DNA from: Neptunomonas japonica JAMM 1380
Lineage (GTDB): Bacteria > Pseudomonadota > Gammaproteobacteria > Pseudomonadales > Balneatricaceae
DNA: 64,000 nt
Assembly (NCBI RefSeq): GCF_016592555.1
Contig: NZ_AP014546.1
Span: forward strand, 1,364,001 to 1,428,000
Direction of reading: 5' to 3'
The notes under the pieces were generated by a model, which worked only from the letters and a program-made list of their open reading frames with translations, did not search any database and was not told the origin of the DNA. Every line of letters starts with the position of its first letter. Position 1 is the stretch's first letter. Shown here piece after piece: positions 47,214 to 56,763 of the stretch. A program made the translations under genes and the position numbers.

Positions 47214-48875
47214 ATGATGCATATGCAGTGGTTCAATGGACTACATTTTAATAATCTTAAAGGGGATATTTTTGGTGGTTTAACGGCAGCAGTTGTAGCC
47301 TTACCGTTAGCGTTAGCGTTTGGTGTTTCTTCTGGCGCTGGGCCGGTTGCTGGTATGTATGGTGCAATTTTTGTAGGCTTATTTGCCGCATTATTTGGTG
47401 GTACTCCTTCACAAGTATCTGGCCCGACTGGGCCTATGACTGTCGTTATGGCTGGAATTTTTACTCACTTTGTTGCACTTGACCCCGAGAGTGGGCCGGC
47501 GATGGCCTTTACGGTCGTGATGTTGGGTGGGGCGTTTCAAATATTATTTGGTGTTTTTCGCTTAGGCCAGTTTATTACCCTAATGCCATTTCCCGTTATT
47601 TCAGGCTTCATGACGGGTATCGGAACAATCATTATTTTATTGCAGTTACCTCCATTACTAGGTGCCTCCAGTGGTGCTAATGTATTAAGTGTTGTTCAGC
47701 AGCTACCAATGATTGTGCAATCAGTAAACCTTAATGCTTTGATATTGGGGTTACTCACATTGGGCGTTGTTTTCTTTTGCCCAAAAACTCTTGGAAAATA
47801 TACACCCCCTGCGCTGTTGGCGATGGTAATAGGTACCGTTTTATCTTTTGTATTTGTTGGCGTGGATGTTATTGGCGAAATCCCAACCGGTTTGCCTTCT
47901 TTGCATTGGCCTGAGTTTGAATTGAGCTTAGTTAAAGACATGGTTATTTCATCTCTAATGCTCGCAACGTTAGGGTCGATTGACTCATTATTAACCTCCT
48001 TAGTTGCCGATAATATGACGCGTACTCAGCATAAGTCTGACCGTGAGCTGATAGGCCAAGGTATAGGGAATATTGTTGCAGGTTTCTTTGGTGGTTTGCC
48101 GGGGGCGGGCGCAACGATGCGAACGGTTGTTAATATACGTGCGGGAGGCCGAACGCCGATATCTGGTTGTGTTCATGCAGTGATTTTATTGATGATTGTA
48201 TTGGGGGCGGGCTCCTTTGCTGCGCACATCCCGTTGGCGGTACTGGCAGGTTTATTGATTAAGGTTGGTATCGATATTATCGATTGGCGTTTTTTGATGC
48301 GGGTTCATCAAGCACCTTTATTCGTTATTTTTTTAATGGTGTCTGTATGGGGCTTAACGGTATTTGTTGATTTGATTACAGCTGTGGCTGTTGGTGTTTT
48401 TCTTGCCAATATTTATACCGTGAGACGTTTAACAGAGACTCAGTTAGAATCTGTTCGTATTGTCCAAGATCACAAAGAGGATCATCACTTTTTGAGTGAG
48501 CATGAAAGTGAAATTTTGATGACTGGGGCTGGCCGAATTTTACTGTATCAATTGAATGGGCCGCTAAGCTATGCCGCTGCTAAAGGCATATCAAATAAGC
48601 TTATGGCTTGTACAAACCATGAAGTGCTATTGCTAGATTTTAGTAACGTTCCGCATATTGATGTATCTACGGCGATGGCTTTAGAGGAAGTTATTTTAGA
48701 CTCCCATCTTGCTGCTCAAAATGTACTGATAGTCGGTGCTAAACCTGAGGTGGAAACAATCTTACAACGTATGAAAGTTGCCACATTGATTCCTGAGCAA
48801 TACCACTTCCCAAGTAGGGAAGTGGCTCTTGAGGCCGCCTCTATATTATTAGCGACTCCAGATGGTAAGCCTTGA
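47214..48875 (+). CDS. SulP family anion transporter, BicA-like, with STAS domain
   Basis: 553 residues; a long membrane domain (about 15-400) and a C-terminal STAS domain (about 440-545; VLLLDFSNVPHIDVSTAMAL). The N-terminus (GDIFGGLTAAVVALPLALAFGVSSGAG) and GPTGPMTVVMAG closely resemble BicA-type sodium/bicarbonate carriers, so bicarbonate import is likelier than sulfate, though this is inferred. Three ATGs lie within four codons; the GGA at 47211 best serves the third (47223). The 3' end overlaps the convergent CDF gene by 27 bp. Confidence 0.85.
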   Translation: MMHMQWFNGLHFNNLKGDIFGGLTAAVVALPLALAFGVSSGAGPVAGMYGAIFVGLFAALFGGTPSQVSGPTGPMTVVMAGIFTHFVALDPESGPAMAFTVVMLGGAFQILFGVFRLGQFITLMPFPVISGFMTGIGTIIILLQLPPLLGASSGANVLSVVQQLPMIVQSVNLNALILGLLTLGVVFFCPKTLGKYTPPALLAMVIGTVLSFVFVGVDVIGEIPTGLPSLHWPEFELSLVKDMVISSLMLATLGSIDSLLTSLVADNMTRTQHKSDRELIGQGIGNIVAGFFGGLPGAGATMRTVVNIRAGGRTPISGCVHAVILLMIVLGAGSFAAHIPLAVLAGLLIKVGIDIIDWRFLMRVHQAPLFVIFLMVSVWGLTVFVDLITAVAVGVFLANIYTVRRLTETQLESVRIVQDHKEDHHFLSEHESEILMTGAGRILLYQLNGPLSYAAAKGISNKLMACTNHEVLLLDFSNVPHIDVSTAMALEEVILDSHLAAQNVLIVGAKPEVETILQRMKVATLIPEQYHFPSREVALEAASILLATPDGKP

Positions 48876-49994
48876 AAACCACGGGAGTGTTTGCAGAGAC
48901 TGATTAAGCTGAGTGCTTAAGGTTGAGATAGGTGGTGCTAGTTCACTATCGTTTGCAAAGTGCTCAAGCTTTAGCTCAATTTCTATTAGGTCGTGTAAGT
49001 AGTGTAATGTGACATGGTAGTTCTTCATACTAGGCGCATAAATACTCATTTGTTCCGAAAGAGCTGCTTCTATCTCTTTTCTTAAAGGTAAAACACGGCA
49101 GAAGCTTTCTTCTTCATCGTCATAGGTGTCAATATGGAAGATAACATGGCCAATATCATCAAAACGTTGTAGTAATTTCATAACGGCGGTATCACCAATC
49201 CAATGACCTTCGGATGCACTGCAATAAGGGGCTACCTGGATGTGCATCTCTAGCAGACTCTTGCTGCCCATATTGCGGCTTTTAAAATGGTGTACATTGG
49301 TAATTCCGTCTACTTCTTCGACGGTCTCTTTGAGCTCCTTAACGCGCTCTTCAGGTAAGGCGGTATCAACTAGCTCTTTAATACTGTTCCACGTAAGATC
49401 CCAGCCAATCTTTCCAACAAAAGCAGCAACGATGACGGCCGCCAATATATCCAGCCATGCATAGCCAGCCATTGCACCAAGAATACCAAATAGAACGACA
49501 ATAGATGAAAATGAATCAGTCCGGCTATGCCATGCATTGGCTATTAATAGATCTGACTTAAGTCTTTTTCCTGCTGCTAGTGTGTAGCGGTAAATCCACT
49601 CTTTGCTAGCAATTGATAGAAAAGCGACTAATAAGGCAGGCCAGCCTGGAGTAGGGACTGATGAAGATGTCCAAAATTCACGAATACTTTCAAACGCCAT
49701 TGCACCTGCCACTGCTATAAGGACACAACCAAGAAAAACAGTACCGATTGTTTCAAAGCGGGCATGTCCCCATGGGTGCTCATCATCCGGCTCCTCGTGA
49801 GAGAAATGGAAAATAATAACAACCATAAAGTCGGTCAGTAAGTCTGAGAAGGAGTGTATTCCGTCAGCTATAAGCGCGTTGGAATTGGAGGCGACTCCGA
49901 CAATGACTTTGGCAAAACCGAGTAACGCATCAAGAATAGCGCCAATGATAGTAACTTTTTGAGCTTCTTTGTTTCTATTTGCAGACATAGACAT
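48849..49994 (-). CDS. Cation diffusion facilitator family transporter
   Basis: 381 residues with about six helices and two metal-site motifs: ADGIHSFSDLLTD (His/Asp, helix 2) and HSRTDSFSS (helix 5). The cytoplasmic C-terminal domain is extended, with a second ferredoxin-like stretch ending in an acidic patch (DTYDDEEES). It exports divalent metals such as Zn, Fe or Mn. Convergent with, and overlapping, the SulP gene. Confidence 0.9.
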   Translation of the reverse strand: MSMSANRNKEAQKVTIIGAILDALLGFAKVIVGVASNSNALIADGIHSFSDLLTDFMVVIIFHFSHEEPDDEHPWGHARFETIGTVFLGCVLIAVAGAMAFESIREFWTSSSVPTPGWPALLVAFLSIASKEWIYRYTLAAGKRLKSDLLIANAWHSRTDSFSSIVVLFGILGAMAGYAWLDILAAVIVAAFVGKIGWDLTWNSIKELVDTALPEERVKELKETVEEVDGITNVHHFKSRNMGSKSLLEMHIQVAPYCSASEGHWIGDTAVMKLLQRFDDIGHVIFHIDTYDDEEESFCRVLPLRKEIEAALSEQMSIYAPSMKNYHVTLHYLHDLIEIELKLEHFANDSELAPPISTLSTQLNQSLQTLPWFSRLTIWSR

Positions 49995-50419
49995 GTTATT
50001 AGCCGATCATTTGAATCCATCGGCATGTTAACCTTACGAAGAGAATCGAGCCAGTTAAAAGGTTCAAAAAAGATATTTATTTCATTAAATTAGTCTTGAC
50101 ATAAAAAAATATTAAAATTATCTATTTCAATAGAGTATTTATTGATCAGGTGGAATATAATCTTTAAATGAATATATAACTCATTGATAAATAACAATAA
50201 ATACTATTGGTTAAAAAATGATCAATGTGAGTAGAAGCTCATGAAATGGGCTCTGTAAGACGTTTTTCTTACAGAATCCACAGGGTTATCCACAAGATGT
50301 GTGTGTACCTTGCTCTAGCCCATATAGGACGTAGGATTGGGGGTTGTGATGATGGGTTGTTTCGTATTGCAGAAGAAATTAGACTGCATTTTTCTGTACC
50401 AAATAGGATTGACATTTAG
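49995..50419. other. AT-rich intergenic region upstream of the BASS transporter
   Basis: Contains TTGACA at 50096-50101 with only a weak -10. It also has an 8-bp hairpin TCTGTAAG/CTTACAGA (50252-50275) and, 11 bp on, a consensus DnaA box TTATCCACA (50286-50294). Inverted copies of ATTGATCA lie near 50140 and 50219. No ORF is supported. Confidence 0.45.
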
Positions 50420-51319
50420 ATGGAAAGTACAGCACTAACACAGGTTGTTTTACCTCTTGCCTTGTTTTTTATTATGTTGGGTATTGGTTTGTCGCTGGAC
50501 GTTTCTAACTTTTTAGATTTAAAGTCTAGACCTCTTGCTGTTGTGCTAGGTAGCGTTTTGCAATTAGTCGTTTTACCTCTATTGGGATATAGCGTTGTTA
50601 CTTTGTTAAATGTGCCTCCTGCCTATGCTGTCGGTATAATGATACTGACATTCGCTCCGGGCGGTGCAACCTCTAATATGATCAGCTATTTAAGTAGAGC
50701 TGACACGGCGTTGTCCGTAAGTCTAACGGTGATAGCGAGTGTCGTAACCCCTTTTACTTTGCCGTTACTTTCCTTTATGGCCGTTTCTCATTGGCTTTCA
50801 TTGGATACTACAGTTGCTTTTCCTATCGTACTGACCATTTTTAAATTACTGACCATCGCATTACTACCGGTTATTTTGGGTATGTGGTTGAATCATAAAG
50901 CACCATACTTTTCTGCCAAACTGCAGTTGGCTGTTAAATGGTGTTCTTTGCTATTTATGCTTGCCGTGGTAGTGGGGATAGTGTCAGGTAATAAAGACAA
51001 GCTGTCGGGTATGTTAGTAGAAGTTGGTCCTGTGATTATATTGTTATCATTTGCTGCCATGTTGATAGGCTGGTGGGCAGGCAAGCTTTTTCGCTTGCCT
51101 GCAAAGCAGGGGGTCACCTTGGCCATTGAGACCGGTATTCAAAACGCAGGGCTAGCTTTAATGATAACTGGAGCTGTGTTACACAACACCGAAATGTCAG
51201 GCGTTGTGCTGCTATATGGTGTACTGATGCAAGTACCTGCTATTTTGCTTATTGTCTGTTGTCATTGGCAATGGAAACAATCTGCTGCGGTTAAAAACAT
51301 TAAGAGTTTTAAGCTATAG
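50420..51319 (+). CDS. Bile acid:sodium symporter family (BASS) transporter
   Basis: 299 residues, about nine or ten helices. Family marks are the opening LGIGLSLDVSNF, the helix-4 region FAPGGATSNMISYLSRAD, and the crossover helix ETGIQNAGLALMI that binds sodium. Bacterial members carry pantoate, 2-oxoacids and similar anions; the substrate here is unknown. Start ATG at 50420, with AGGA 12 bases upstream. Confidence 0.9.
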   Translation: MESTALTQVVLPLALFFIMLGIGLSLDVSNFLDLKSRPLAVVLGSVLQLVVLPLLGYSVVTLLNVPPAYAVGIMILTFAPGGATSNMISYLSRADTALSVSLTVIASVVTPFTLPLLSFMAVSHWLSLDTTVAFPIVLTIFKLLTIALLPVILGMWLNHKAPYFSAKLQLAVKWCSLLFMLAVVVGIVSGNKDKLSGMLVEVGPVIILLSFAAMLIGWWAGKLFRLPAKQGVTLAIETGIQNAGLALMITGAVLHNTEMSGVVLLYGVLMQVPAILLIVCCHWQWKQSAAVKNIKSFKL

Positions 51320-51343
51320 CTTCTCTTCTGATCTCGCTACTTA

Positions 51344-51973
51344 TTAGTCTATGCCGACAATCTTGTGAGTTTGCAGGCTCATCTTCCAGCGAGGGTGTCT
51401 TAAGCAGTAATCAATAACGTGTTGTGTATTTTGGTTTGAACTCTGACTGTCTAATGGTTGCAAGTAAAAGTTATCAAACTCTAACTCGGTGAATCTCTCG
51501 GGCATCGCGTCGCTCTGAGGGTAGACAAGCTTTAGTTCATGACCTTGATTGATAACGAGTGGTGCAGAAGCTTTTGGGCTAACACAAATCCAGTCTATAT
51601 CATTGGGTAGTGGCTTAGTACCATTGGTCTCGACTGCGATCTCAAAACCGCAATTATGCACCGCGCTGACCAGTTCTTGTGTTAGTTGTAGTGCGGGCTC
51701 ACCTCCCGTAAAAACAACATAAGGCTTGCCTTCAGGGGTAGGCCAAAAGCTCATAATTGCAGTGGCCAGTGCTTGTGGGGTTGCGAATTTCCCACCGTTT
51801 TGACCATCGGTACCAATAAAGTCAGTATCACAAAAATCACATATCGCAGTAGCTCTATCTTGTTCGCGCCCAGACCATAAGTTACAGCCACTAAAACGGC
51901 AAAATACTGCGGGTCGACCTGCATGAGCGCCTTCGCCCTGCAATGTGTAGAACATCTCTTTTACGCTATACAT
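51344..51973 (-). CDS. queE: 7-carboxy-7-deazaguanine synthase
   Basis: 209-residue radical-SAM enzyme of the queuosine pathway, converting carboxytetrahydropterin to CDG. It has the QueE-type cysteine spacing C30-x14-C45-x2-C48 (CNLWSG...CDFC) in place of the classical CX3CX2C, then FTGGEPALQL (SAM-binding GGE) and VETNGT. No other queuosine gene is adjacent. Confidence 0.93.
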   Translation of the reverse strand: MYSVKEMFYTLQGEGAHAGRPAVFCRFSGCNLWSGREQDRATAICDFCDTDFIGTDGQNGGKFATPQALATAIMSFWPTPEGKPYVVFTGGEPALQLTQELVSAVHNCGFEIAVETNGTKPLPNDIDWICVSPKASAPLVINQGHELKLVYPQSDAMPERFTELEFDNFYLQPLDSQSSNQNTQHVIDYCLRHPRWKMSLQTHKIVGID

Positions 51974-52261
51974 TTTTGTGTTGTTAACCCTATTAAGAAG
52001 GTAGTTAAGAAGAGTTTAGAGTTTGTTGATTAGTAATTTGATCAGATGATTGAGACGATCAAGTAAAATGACAGATATTCCCTAGAAGGTGTAAATTCTA
52101 CAGGGGATGAAAATCATATCAAGTCATTATCACTTCATTCGTTATCCCTAAGTTGTATCAGTTGCTGTAGAAGAAATGATAGGTGTGCTGTATAAATTGT
52201 GATGTGCTAAATTAACTTTCTCTAAACCAAAAAGTTCTTATAATAAAAAAATAGGTTGCTT

Positions 52262-52903
52262 ATGTTTATTAAAACAATTTCATCGGTTGCGTTAGTTAGT
52301 CTGTTAACGGCTTCGCCATTAGCATTTTCGAAAGATAAACCTAAAGCCATGATTGCGCCGGGCCTCTTCTCTTTCGAAGTGATGCACGATGGCGCGATGG
52401 TTGAGATTAAACGTAATCAGAATCCAGAAAATCTAATTACTGATCTATATGCCACCACTTTTCGTGGCATGCCGCAAGCGATGCATCCTTTTGAGCCTTA
52501 TGATGTAGAAACGATCGCTGAGCGTGAATTTGTGCAATACATGATAGATGCTCAAAAAAATAAAAATATCCTGATTGTTGATACACGTACTATCGGTTGG
52601 CATCAGCGTTTGACGATTCCAGGGGCTGTTAGTTACCCCTATACAATGATGGATGATGCTGATGATAGAGATTGGGCGATGGATGATTTTGGCGCGTTGA
52701 AGCAGTCTGATGGCGGCTATGATTTTACGAAAGCAAAGACTTTAGCAATGTTCTGTAATGGTTACTGGTGTGGACAAACGCCATCTATGGTTAGAGCAAT
52801 GCTTGAGCACGGTTATCCTGCAGAAAAAATTAAATATTACCGTGGTGGTATGCAGGCGTGGACAAGCTTAGGGTTATCGGTAGTGGGAGAGGCGACTGAG
52901 TAG
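52262..52903 (+). CDS. Exported rhodanese-domain protein
   Basis: 213 residues with a signal peptide (about 1-23) and a single rhodanese domain (about 75-205). The active-site loop is FCNGYWCGQTP: the first Cys is the sulfur carrier and the second makes a CxxxxC pair, unusual in plain thiosulfate sulfurtransferases. It could take part in periplasmic sulfur or redox chemistry. A TTG two codons upstream is possible; the ATG at 52262 has AGG at better spacing. Confidence 0.85.
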   Translation: MFIKTISSVALVSLLTASPLAFSKDKPKAMIAPGLFSFEVMHDGAMVEIKRNQNPENLITDLYATTFRGMPQAMHPFEPYDVETIAEREFVQYMIDAQKNKNILIVDTRTIGWHQRLTIPGAVSYPYTMMDDADDRDWAMDDFGALKQSDGGYDFTKAKTLAMFCNGYWCGQTPSMVRAMLEHGYPAEKIKYYRGGMQAWTSLGLSVVGEATE

Positions 52904-52946
52904 AGCGAGTGTTAAACGCTTAGAGCATCTACTGTATGTGGGCATA

Positions 52947-52982
52947 AAAAAGGGCTTATTATAAATAAGCCCTTTTTGTTTT
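52947..52982. terminator. Bidirectional terminator between the rhodanese gene and rdgC
   Basis: AAAAAGGGCTTATT pairs perfectly with AATAAGCCCTTTTT over a 3-nt loop, with T runs on both strands. Confidence 0.92.
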
Positions 52983-52985
52983 CAA

Positions 52986-53894
52986 TTAACGTTGTACCTG
53001 GCCGCCGAAGGCTTCCAAAATTTGCGGAAAGAGTCGCTGACACTCTAGTGCTAAACGAGCCACATCACTGTCTAATCTTACCAAAGGGTCTTCTGATGAT
53101 TCTTCATTGAGCGTTTGTGTTAATTCGTCTGTTGGTTTTACGCGCTTGATCAATAAATCATCTTGTAAGATAAAGCTAAGCGTTTCATCCCACTGCAAGG
53201 CGAGCTTGGTCACTTGTTTTCCGGTTTCTAAGTGGGCAATGACTTCGCTGCTATGCAGGTCATGCCCTTTAATACGAATAACACCGCCTTCTTCTGTTTG
53301 GTCTTTCAGCTCACATTCATCTAAGCAGGTAAAGGCCGGGAATGAACTCGACTGCTGCAGCCACTCAGACATAACCACGCCAGGTGAGTGCACAGTATCC
53401 GGCAATGCGACAGGCAATGTGGTTAGGCTATTGCGTAATAGATTGAGTAACTCTTCCGCACCTTTATGACTTGAACTATCGACAACAATAAAACCGGCAC
53501 GCGGTAAAACAAGCGCGCTGGTTTGTGAGAATCGGCTAAACGCACGAGGTAACAAATCAATAATGATTTCATCTTTCAATTGAAGCTGTTCTTTACGGTA
53601 TACCTTGCGTGCCTGTTCGCGCTCAATCACCCCAACACGTTCATTCAAGTTTCTTTTAATCACATTAGCGGGTAATAGTTTTTCTTCTTTTTGTGCGGTA
53701 ATCAAGTATGCCCCAGATGAAGCAAACACAGTTTGCTCATCAAGTGCTGAGTGTGGGGCAACCCAGCCGTAGCGGCTGAGCTCTTGGCTACGACATGGTT
53801 CAAATAAGTGTTCAGAGAAAGCGGCTTCCAGCTGTTCCTGTGTGTAATCTTGTTGCTCTGTAAACCGGTAAAAGACGAAATTTTTGAACCACAT
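52986..53894 (-). CDS. rdgC: Recombination-associated protein RdgC
   Basis: 302-residue ring-forming DNA-binding protein that limits RecA. Recognised from the opening MWFKNFVFYRF, GWVAPH, the LLPRAFSRFSQTSALV block and LDECELKD. Length as in E. coli (303). Monocistronic. Confidence 0.95.
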   Translation of the reverse strand: MWFKNFVFYRFTEQQDYTQEQLEAAFSEHLFEPCRSQELSRYGWVAPHSALDEQTVFASSGAYLITAQKEEKLLPANVIKRNLNERVGVIEREQARKVYRKEQLQLKDEIIIDLLPRAFSRFSQTSALVLPRAGFIVVDSSSHKGAEELLNLLRNSLTTLPVALPDTVHSPGVVMSEWLQQSSSFPAFTCLDECELKDQTEEGGVIRIKGHDLHSSEVIAHLETGKQVTKLALQWDETLSFILQDDLLIKRVKPTDELTQTLNEESSEDPLVRLDSDVARLALECQRLFPQILEAFGGQVQR

Positions 53895-54016
53895 AAAGCT
53901 TCCAGTATAAGAAAATTAAAATCGCTGTTAGCTTAGAGGGAAATTACCTTGAGTGACAGGGTAAAATCACAACAAGGTAAATATTTGTTGTAGAGCATAC
54001 TTAGCGAGCCCCTGGC

Positions 54017-56578
54017 TTAATGGGTGCTTTTTAGGTGGCGCTTGGTTTTGTGAGTAGCCATAGCGCTAGAGGGGTCATCAGGCCAGGGGTGTTTGGGGTA
54101 TCGCCCCTTCATTTCTTTTTTAACTTGAGGGTATACGTGCTCCCAGAAATTCCCCAGATCTTGTGTGACTTGTAACGGGTGGCCTGCTGGTGAAAGTAAG
54201 TGGACTTTGAGTTTGACATTGTTGGCAATGGTTGGCGTTGATGTGGAGCCAAACATCTCTTGAAGCTTAACACCTAGTATCGGCGGGGTTTGACTATAAT
54301 CAATGTGTATTTTTGAGCCTGAAGGGACAGCAATGCGCTCAGGTGCGAGTTCGTTAAGCTGTTGCGGTAATGGCCAAGGGAGCAAACTTTGTAAAATGCT
54401 CTGTAAATCCAATTTTGCAAAATGGTTAATGTGGCTAATTTTACCTAGATAGGGCGTTAGCCAGTTATCCAGTGTGGCCAGTAATGCGGTGTCCGATAGG
54501 TCTGGCCAAGGGTTTTTACCATTTTGGTTTTCGTATGCTTGGTACAAAAAAGTGACCCGTTGGCGCCATTGTGTGAGTGCTTTTGTATGGGAGAAAATCG
54601 AAAGCCCTTTGTTTTTGACAAGTCCAAGTAAGGCCTGGGCTCGGGCATCGTCAGAAAGTGTTTTTAATGGCTGACGTTTGATGATGATAGCTCCACAGCA
54701 GTGCTGCTCTTCTGCTATTAGCTTTTGCTGTTTGTCATTCCATTCAACAAAATTACGCTGTTCTAGCATATGGATAAGAGGCCCTTCAAAAAGAGATGGA
54801 TTAAAGGGTGCTGCTAACCAAATAGCGTCGTTTGATCTGCCTTCTTGGCTGCCAAGCTGTGCGACGGCTATCCACTTCGATTTGCTGAGGTAGTCGTTTT
54901 CACTCGCGCTGGCTGCTCTTCCGTTTGCTAATTGGAATCGTGGTTGCTCTCCGGTTCGTTTAGCAATGCGATCTGGCCAAGCACTGGCTATTAATAGGCC
55001 GATTTGGTCTTCGCTATTAATTGTGTCAATCGCCTGTTGTTGGTTTTGTCTGTTAGCAGGGAGTTGTTGGCAAAGTGTAAAGTAGCGCTGACACTGTTGC
55101 TTTATGCGATAGAGCTGGCCTTGTTGTGATGGATGGCATTTTTTAGGCTCTCGAAGCCAATCAAGACGCATTTGTAAATCGGCTTGATGTGTATCTAATG
55201 GATCGCGCTCCGAAAGCAATGCAGCTAGTTCACATGCTTGGTATTCCAGTTGATACAAGCTAGCAGTGAGCATCATATGTGCCAAGCGTGGGTGAACTGG
55301 CAGGTTAGCCATCTGTTCGCCTTGCTTGGTTAAATGGTATTTATTGTTAGTGAACTCTAGCGCGCCTAGTTGGCACAGTAACTCGCGTGCTTGCTGGCAA
55401 GGGGCTAGCCCTGGAGTATCTAACCATGCGAGTTCACTTGGATCATTACAGCCCCAGCGATACAGTTGTAGTATGAGCGGCGCCAAATCGGCTTGTTGGA
55501 TTTCAGGTGCTGTAAAAGGGGACAGTTGCGCTTGTTGTTCTTTTGACCACAGCCTATAGCAGACACCTGGTGTCGTTCTTCCCGCGCGCCCTGATCTTTG
55601 TGTACTCGCTGCACGTGATAGTCGACGGGTTTGTAAACGAGTCATGCCTGTATTTGGGTCATAAATTGCTTGTCGGCTGAGCCCACTGTCTATAACAACA
55701 GTAACGCCATCAATAGTAAGGCTCGTTTCTGCAATGGCGGTTGCTAGTACAATTTTACGCTGACCATTTGGCGCAGGAGTAATCGCTTTGCGCTGTTGCT
55801 CTAGGCTTAAGTCGCCATAAAGAGGAGTGATCAGCAGCTCTTGTTTATCTATATTATCGAGGGCTCCATATAACTGTTTTTCAACGCGGCGTATTTCGGA
55901 CTGGCCCGGAAGAAACACAAGTAGGCTGCCGGATTGTTCGTTAAGAGCGGCTTTTATGGTTGCTACAATGCGAGGTTCTATTCTTTCTCGATGCTTCCAT
56001 GGTGCGCCATAAATGAGCTCTACTGGGAAGCTGCGACCTTGGCTTTTAACAACAGGAGCGTTATCAAGCAGTTCTGCTATAGCCGCGCTGTCAAGTGTGG
56101 CAGACATGATCAGTAGTTTTAAGGGGTCATCGTCGCGGAATAAACTACGACCTTGCAAGATTAAAGCAAGGCCTAAGTCTGCATCGAGGCTGCGTTCATG
56201 AAACTCATCAAAGATGACTAGACCAGTATCATCCAAGCTGGGATCAGCTTGTAACATTCGTGTGAGAATGCCTTCTGTGACGACTTCTATTCGGGTTTTA
56301 TGACTGACCTTAGTATCCATACGGACGCGATAGCCTACGGTTTCTCCGACGGGCTCGCCTAGTGATATCGCCATGCGCTCTGCAGCAGCACGTGCTGCTA
56401 AACGGCGAGGTTCTAACATGATGATTTTTCGGTTAGCTAGCCATGGCTGGTTTAATAATGCTAATGGAACGGCGGTGGTTTTTCCGGCTCCAGGTGGTGC
56501 TTCGAGCACCGCTTCGTGTTTAGCATCCAGTGCAGTAATTAGGTCAGGAATAATCGTATGAATAGGCAGTGTTGACAT
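54017..56578 (-). CDS. hrpB: ATP-dependent helicase HrpB
   Basis: 853-residue DEAH-type helicase. Walker A APPGAGKT (27-34), motif Ia EPRRLAARAAAERM, DEFHERS (motif II), SATLD (III), ETSLTIDGV (V) and QRSGRAGRT (VI), then the HrpB C-terminal domain ending in a basic tail. Bacterial HrpB's substrate is unclear; ribosome-linked roles are suspected. Length is slightly above E. coli HrpB. Confidence 0.95.
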   Translation of the reverse strand: MSTLPIHTIIPDLITALDAKHEAVLEAPPGAGKTTAVPLALLNQPWLANRKIIMLEPRRLAARAAAERMAISLGEPVGETVGYRVRMDTKVSHKTRIEVVTEGILTRMLQADPSLDDTGLVIFDEFHERSLDADLGLALILQGRSLFRDDDPLKLLIMSATLDSAAIAELLDNAPVVKSQGRSFPVELIYGAPWKHRERIEPRIVATIKAALNEQSGSLLVFLPGQSEIRRVEKQLYGALDNIDKQELLITPLYGDLSLEQQRKAITPAPNGQRKIVLATAIAETSLTIDGVTVVIDSGLSRQAIYDPNTGMTRLQTRRLSRAASTQRSGRAGRTTPGVCYRLWSKEQQAQLSPFTAPEIQQADLAPLILQLYRWGCNDPSELAWLDTPGLAPCQQARELLCQLGALEFTNNKYHLTKQGEQMANLPVHPRLAHMMLTASLYQLEYQACELAALLSERDPLDTHQADLQMRLDWLREPKKCHPSQQGQLYRIKQQCQRYFTLCQQLPANRQNQQQAIDTINSEDQIGLLIASAWPDRIAKRTGEQPRFQLANGRAASASENDYLSKSKWIAVAQLGSQEGRSNDAIWLAAPFNPSLFEGPLIHMLEQRNFVEWNDKQQKLIAEEQHCCGAIIIKRQPLKTLSDDARAQALLGLVKNKGLSIFSHTKALTQWRQRVTFLYQAYENQNGKNPWPDLSDTALLATLDNWLTPYLGKISHINHFAKLDLQSILQSLLPWPLPQQLNELAPERIAVPSGSKIHIDYSQTPPILGVKLQEMFGSTSTPTIANNVKLKVHLLSPAGHPLQVTQDLGNFWEHVYPQVKKEMKGRYPKHPWPDDPSSAMATHKTKRHLKSTH

Positions 56579-56763
56579 AGAAGGTAGATATGACTTTCGC
56601 TAATGGCTTAAGGAGGACGCACACTAAAATTATACAGTGAACCGTATTAGGAGTGGAAACTAAGGTAAGTAGACTGTTAATAGTTTTTTTGTGCTTAGCT
56701 GTCCCGATTTCTAAAATCTTTGCTAGGATTAATGCGTCAGAAATCATCGTTTGGGAGGCTAGT

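Noticed and set aside
52050..52062. TTGAG-ACG-ATCAA, resembling an FNR box upstream of the rhodanese/queE genes
   Set aside because: The spacer is three bases instead of four and one half-site has a mismatch; no -10 is placed to match.
56653..56763. GTG-initiated 37-residue extension of the secreted unknown protein
   Set aside because: No good ribosome site for the GTG, and it would place a second hydrophobic segment before the clean signal peptide that begins at the well-supported TTG.
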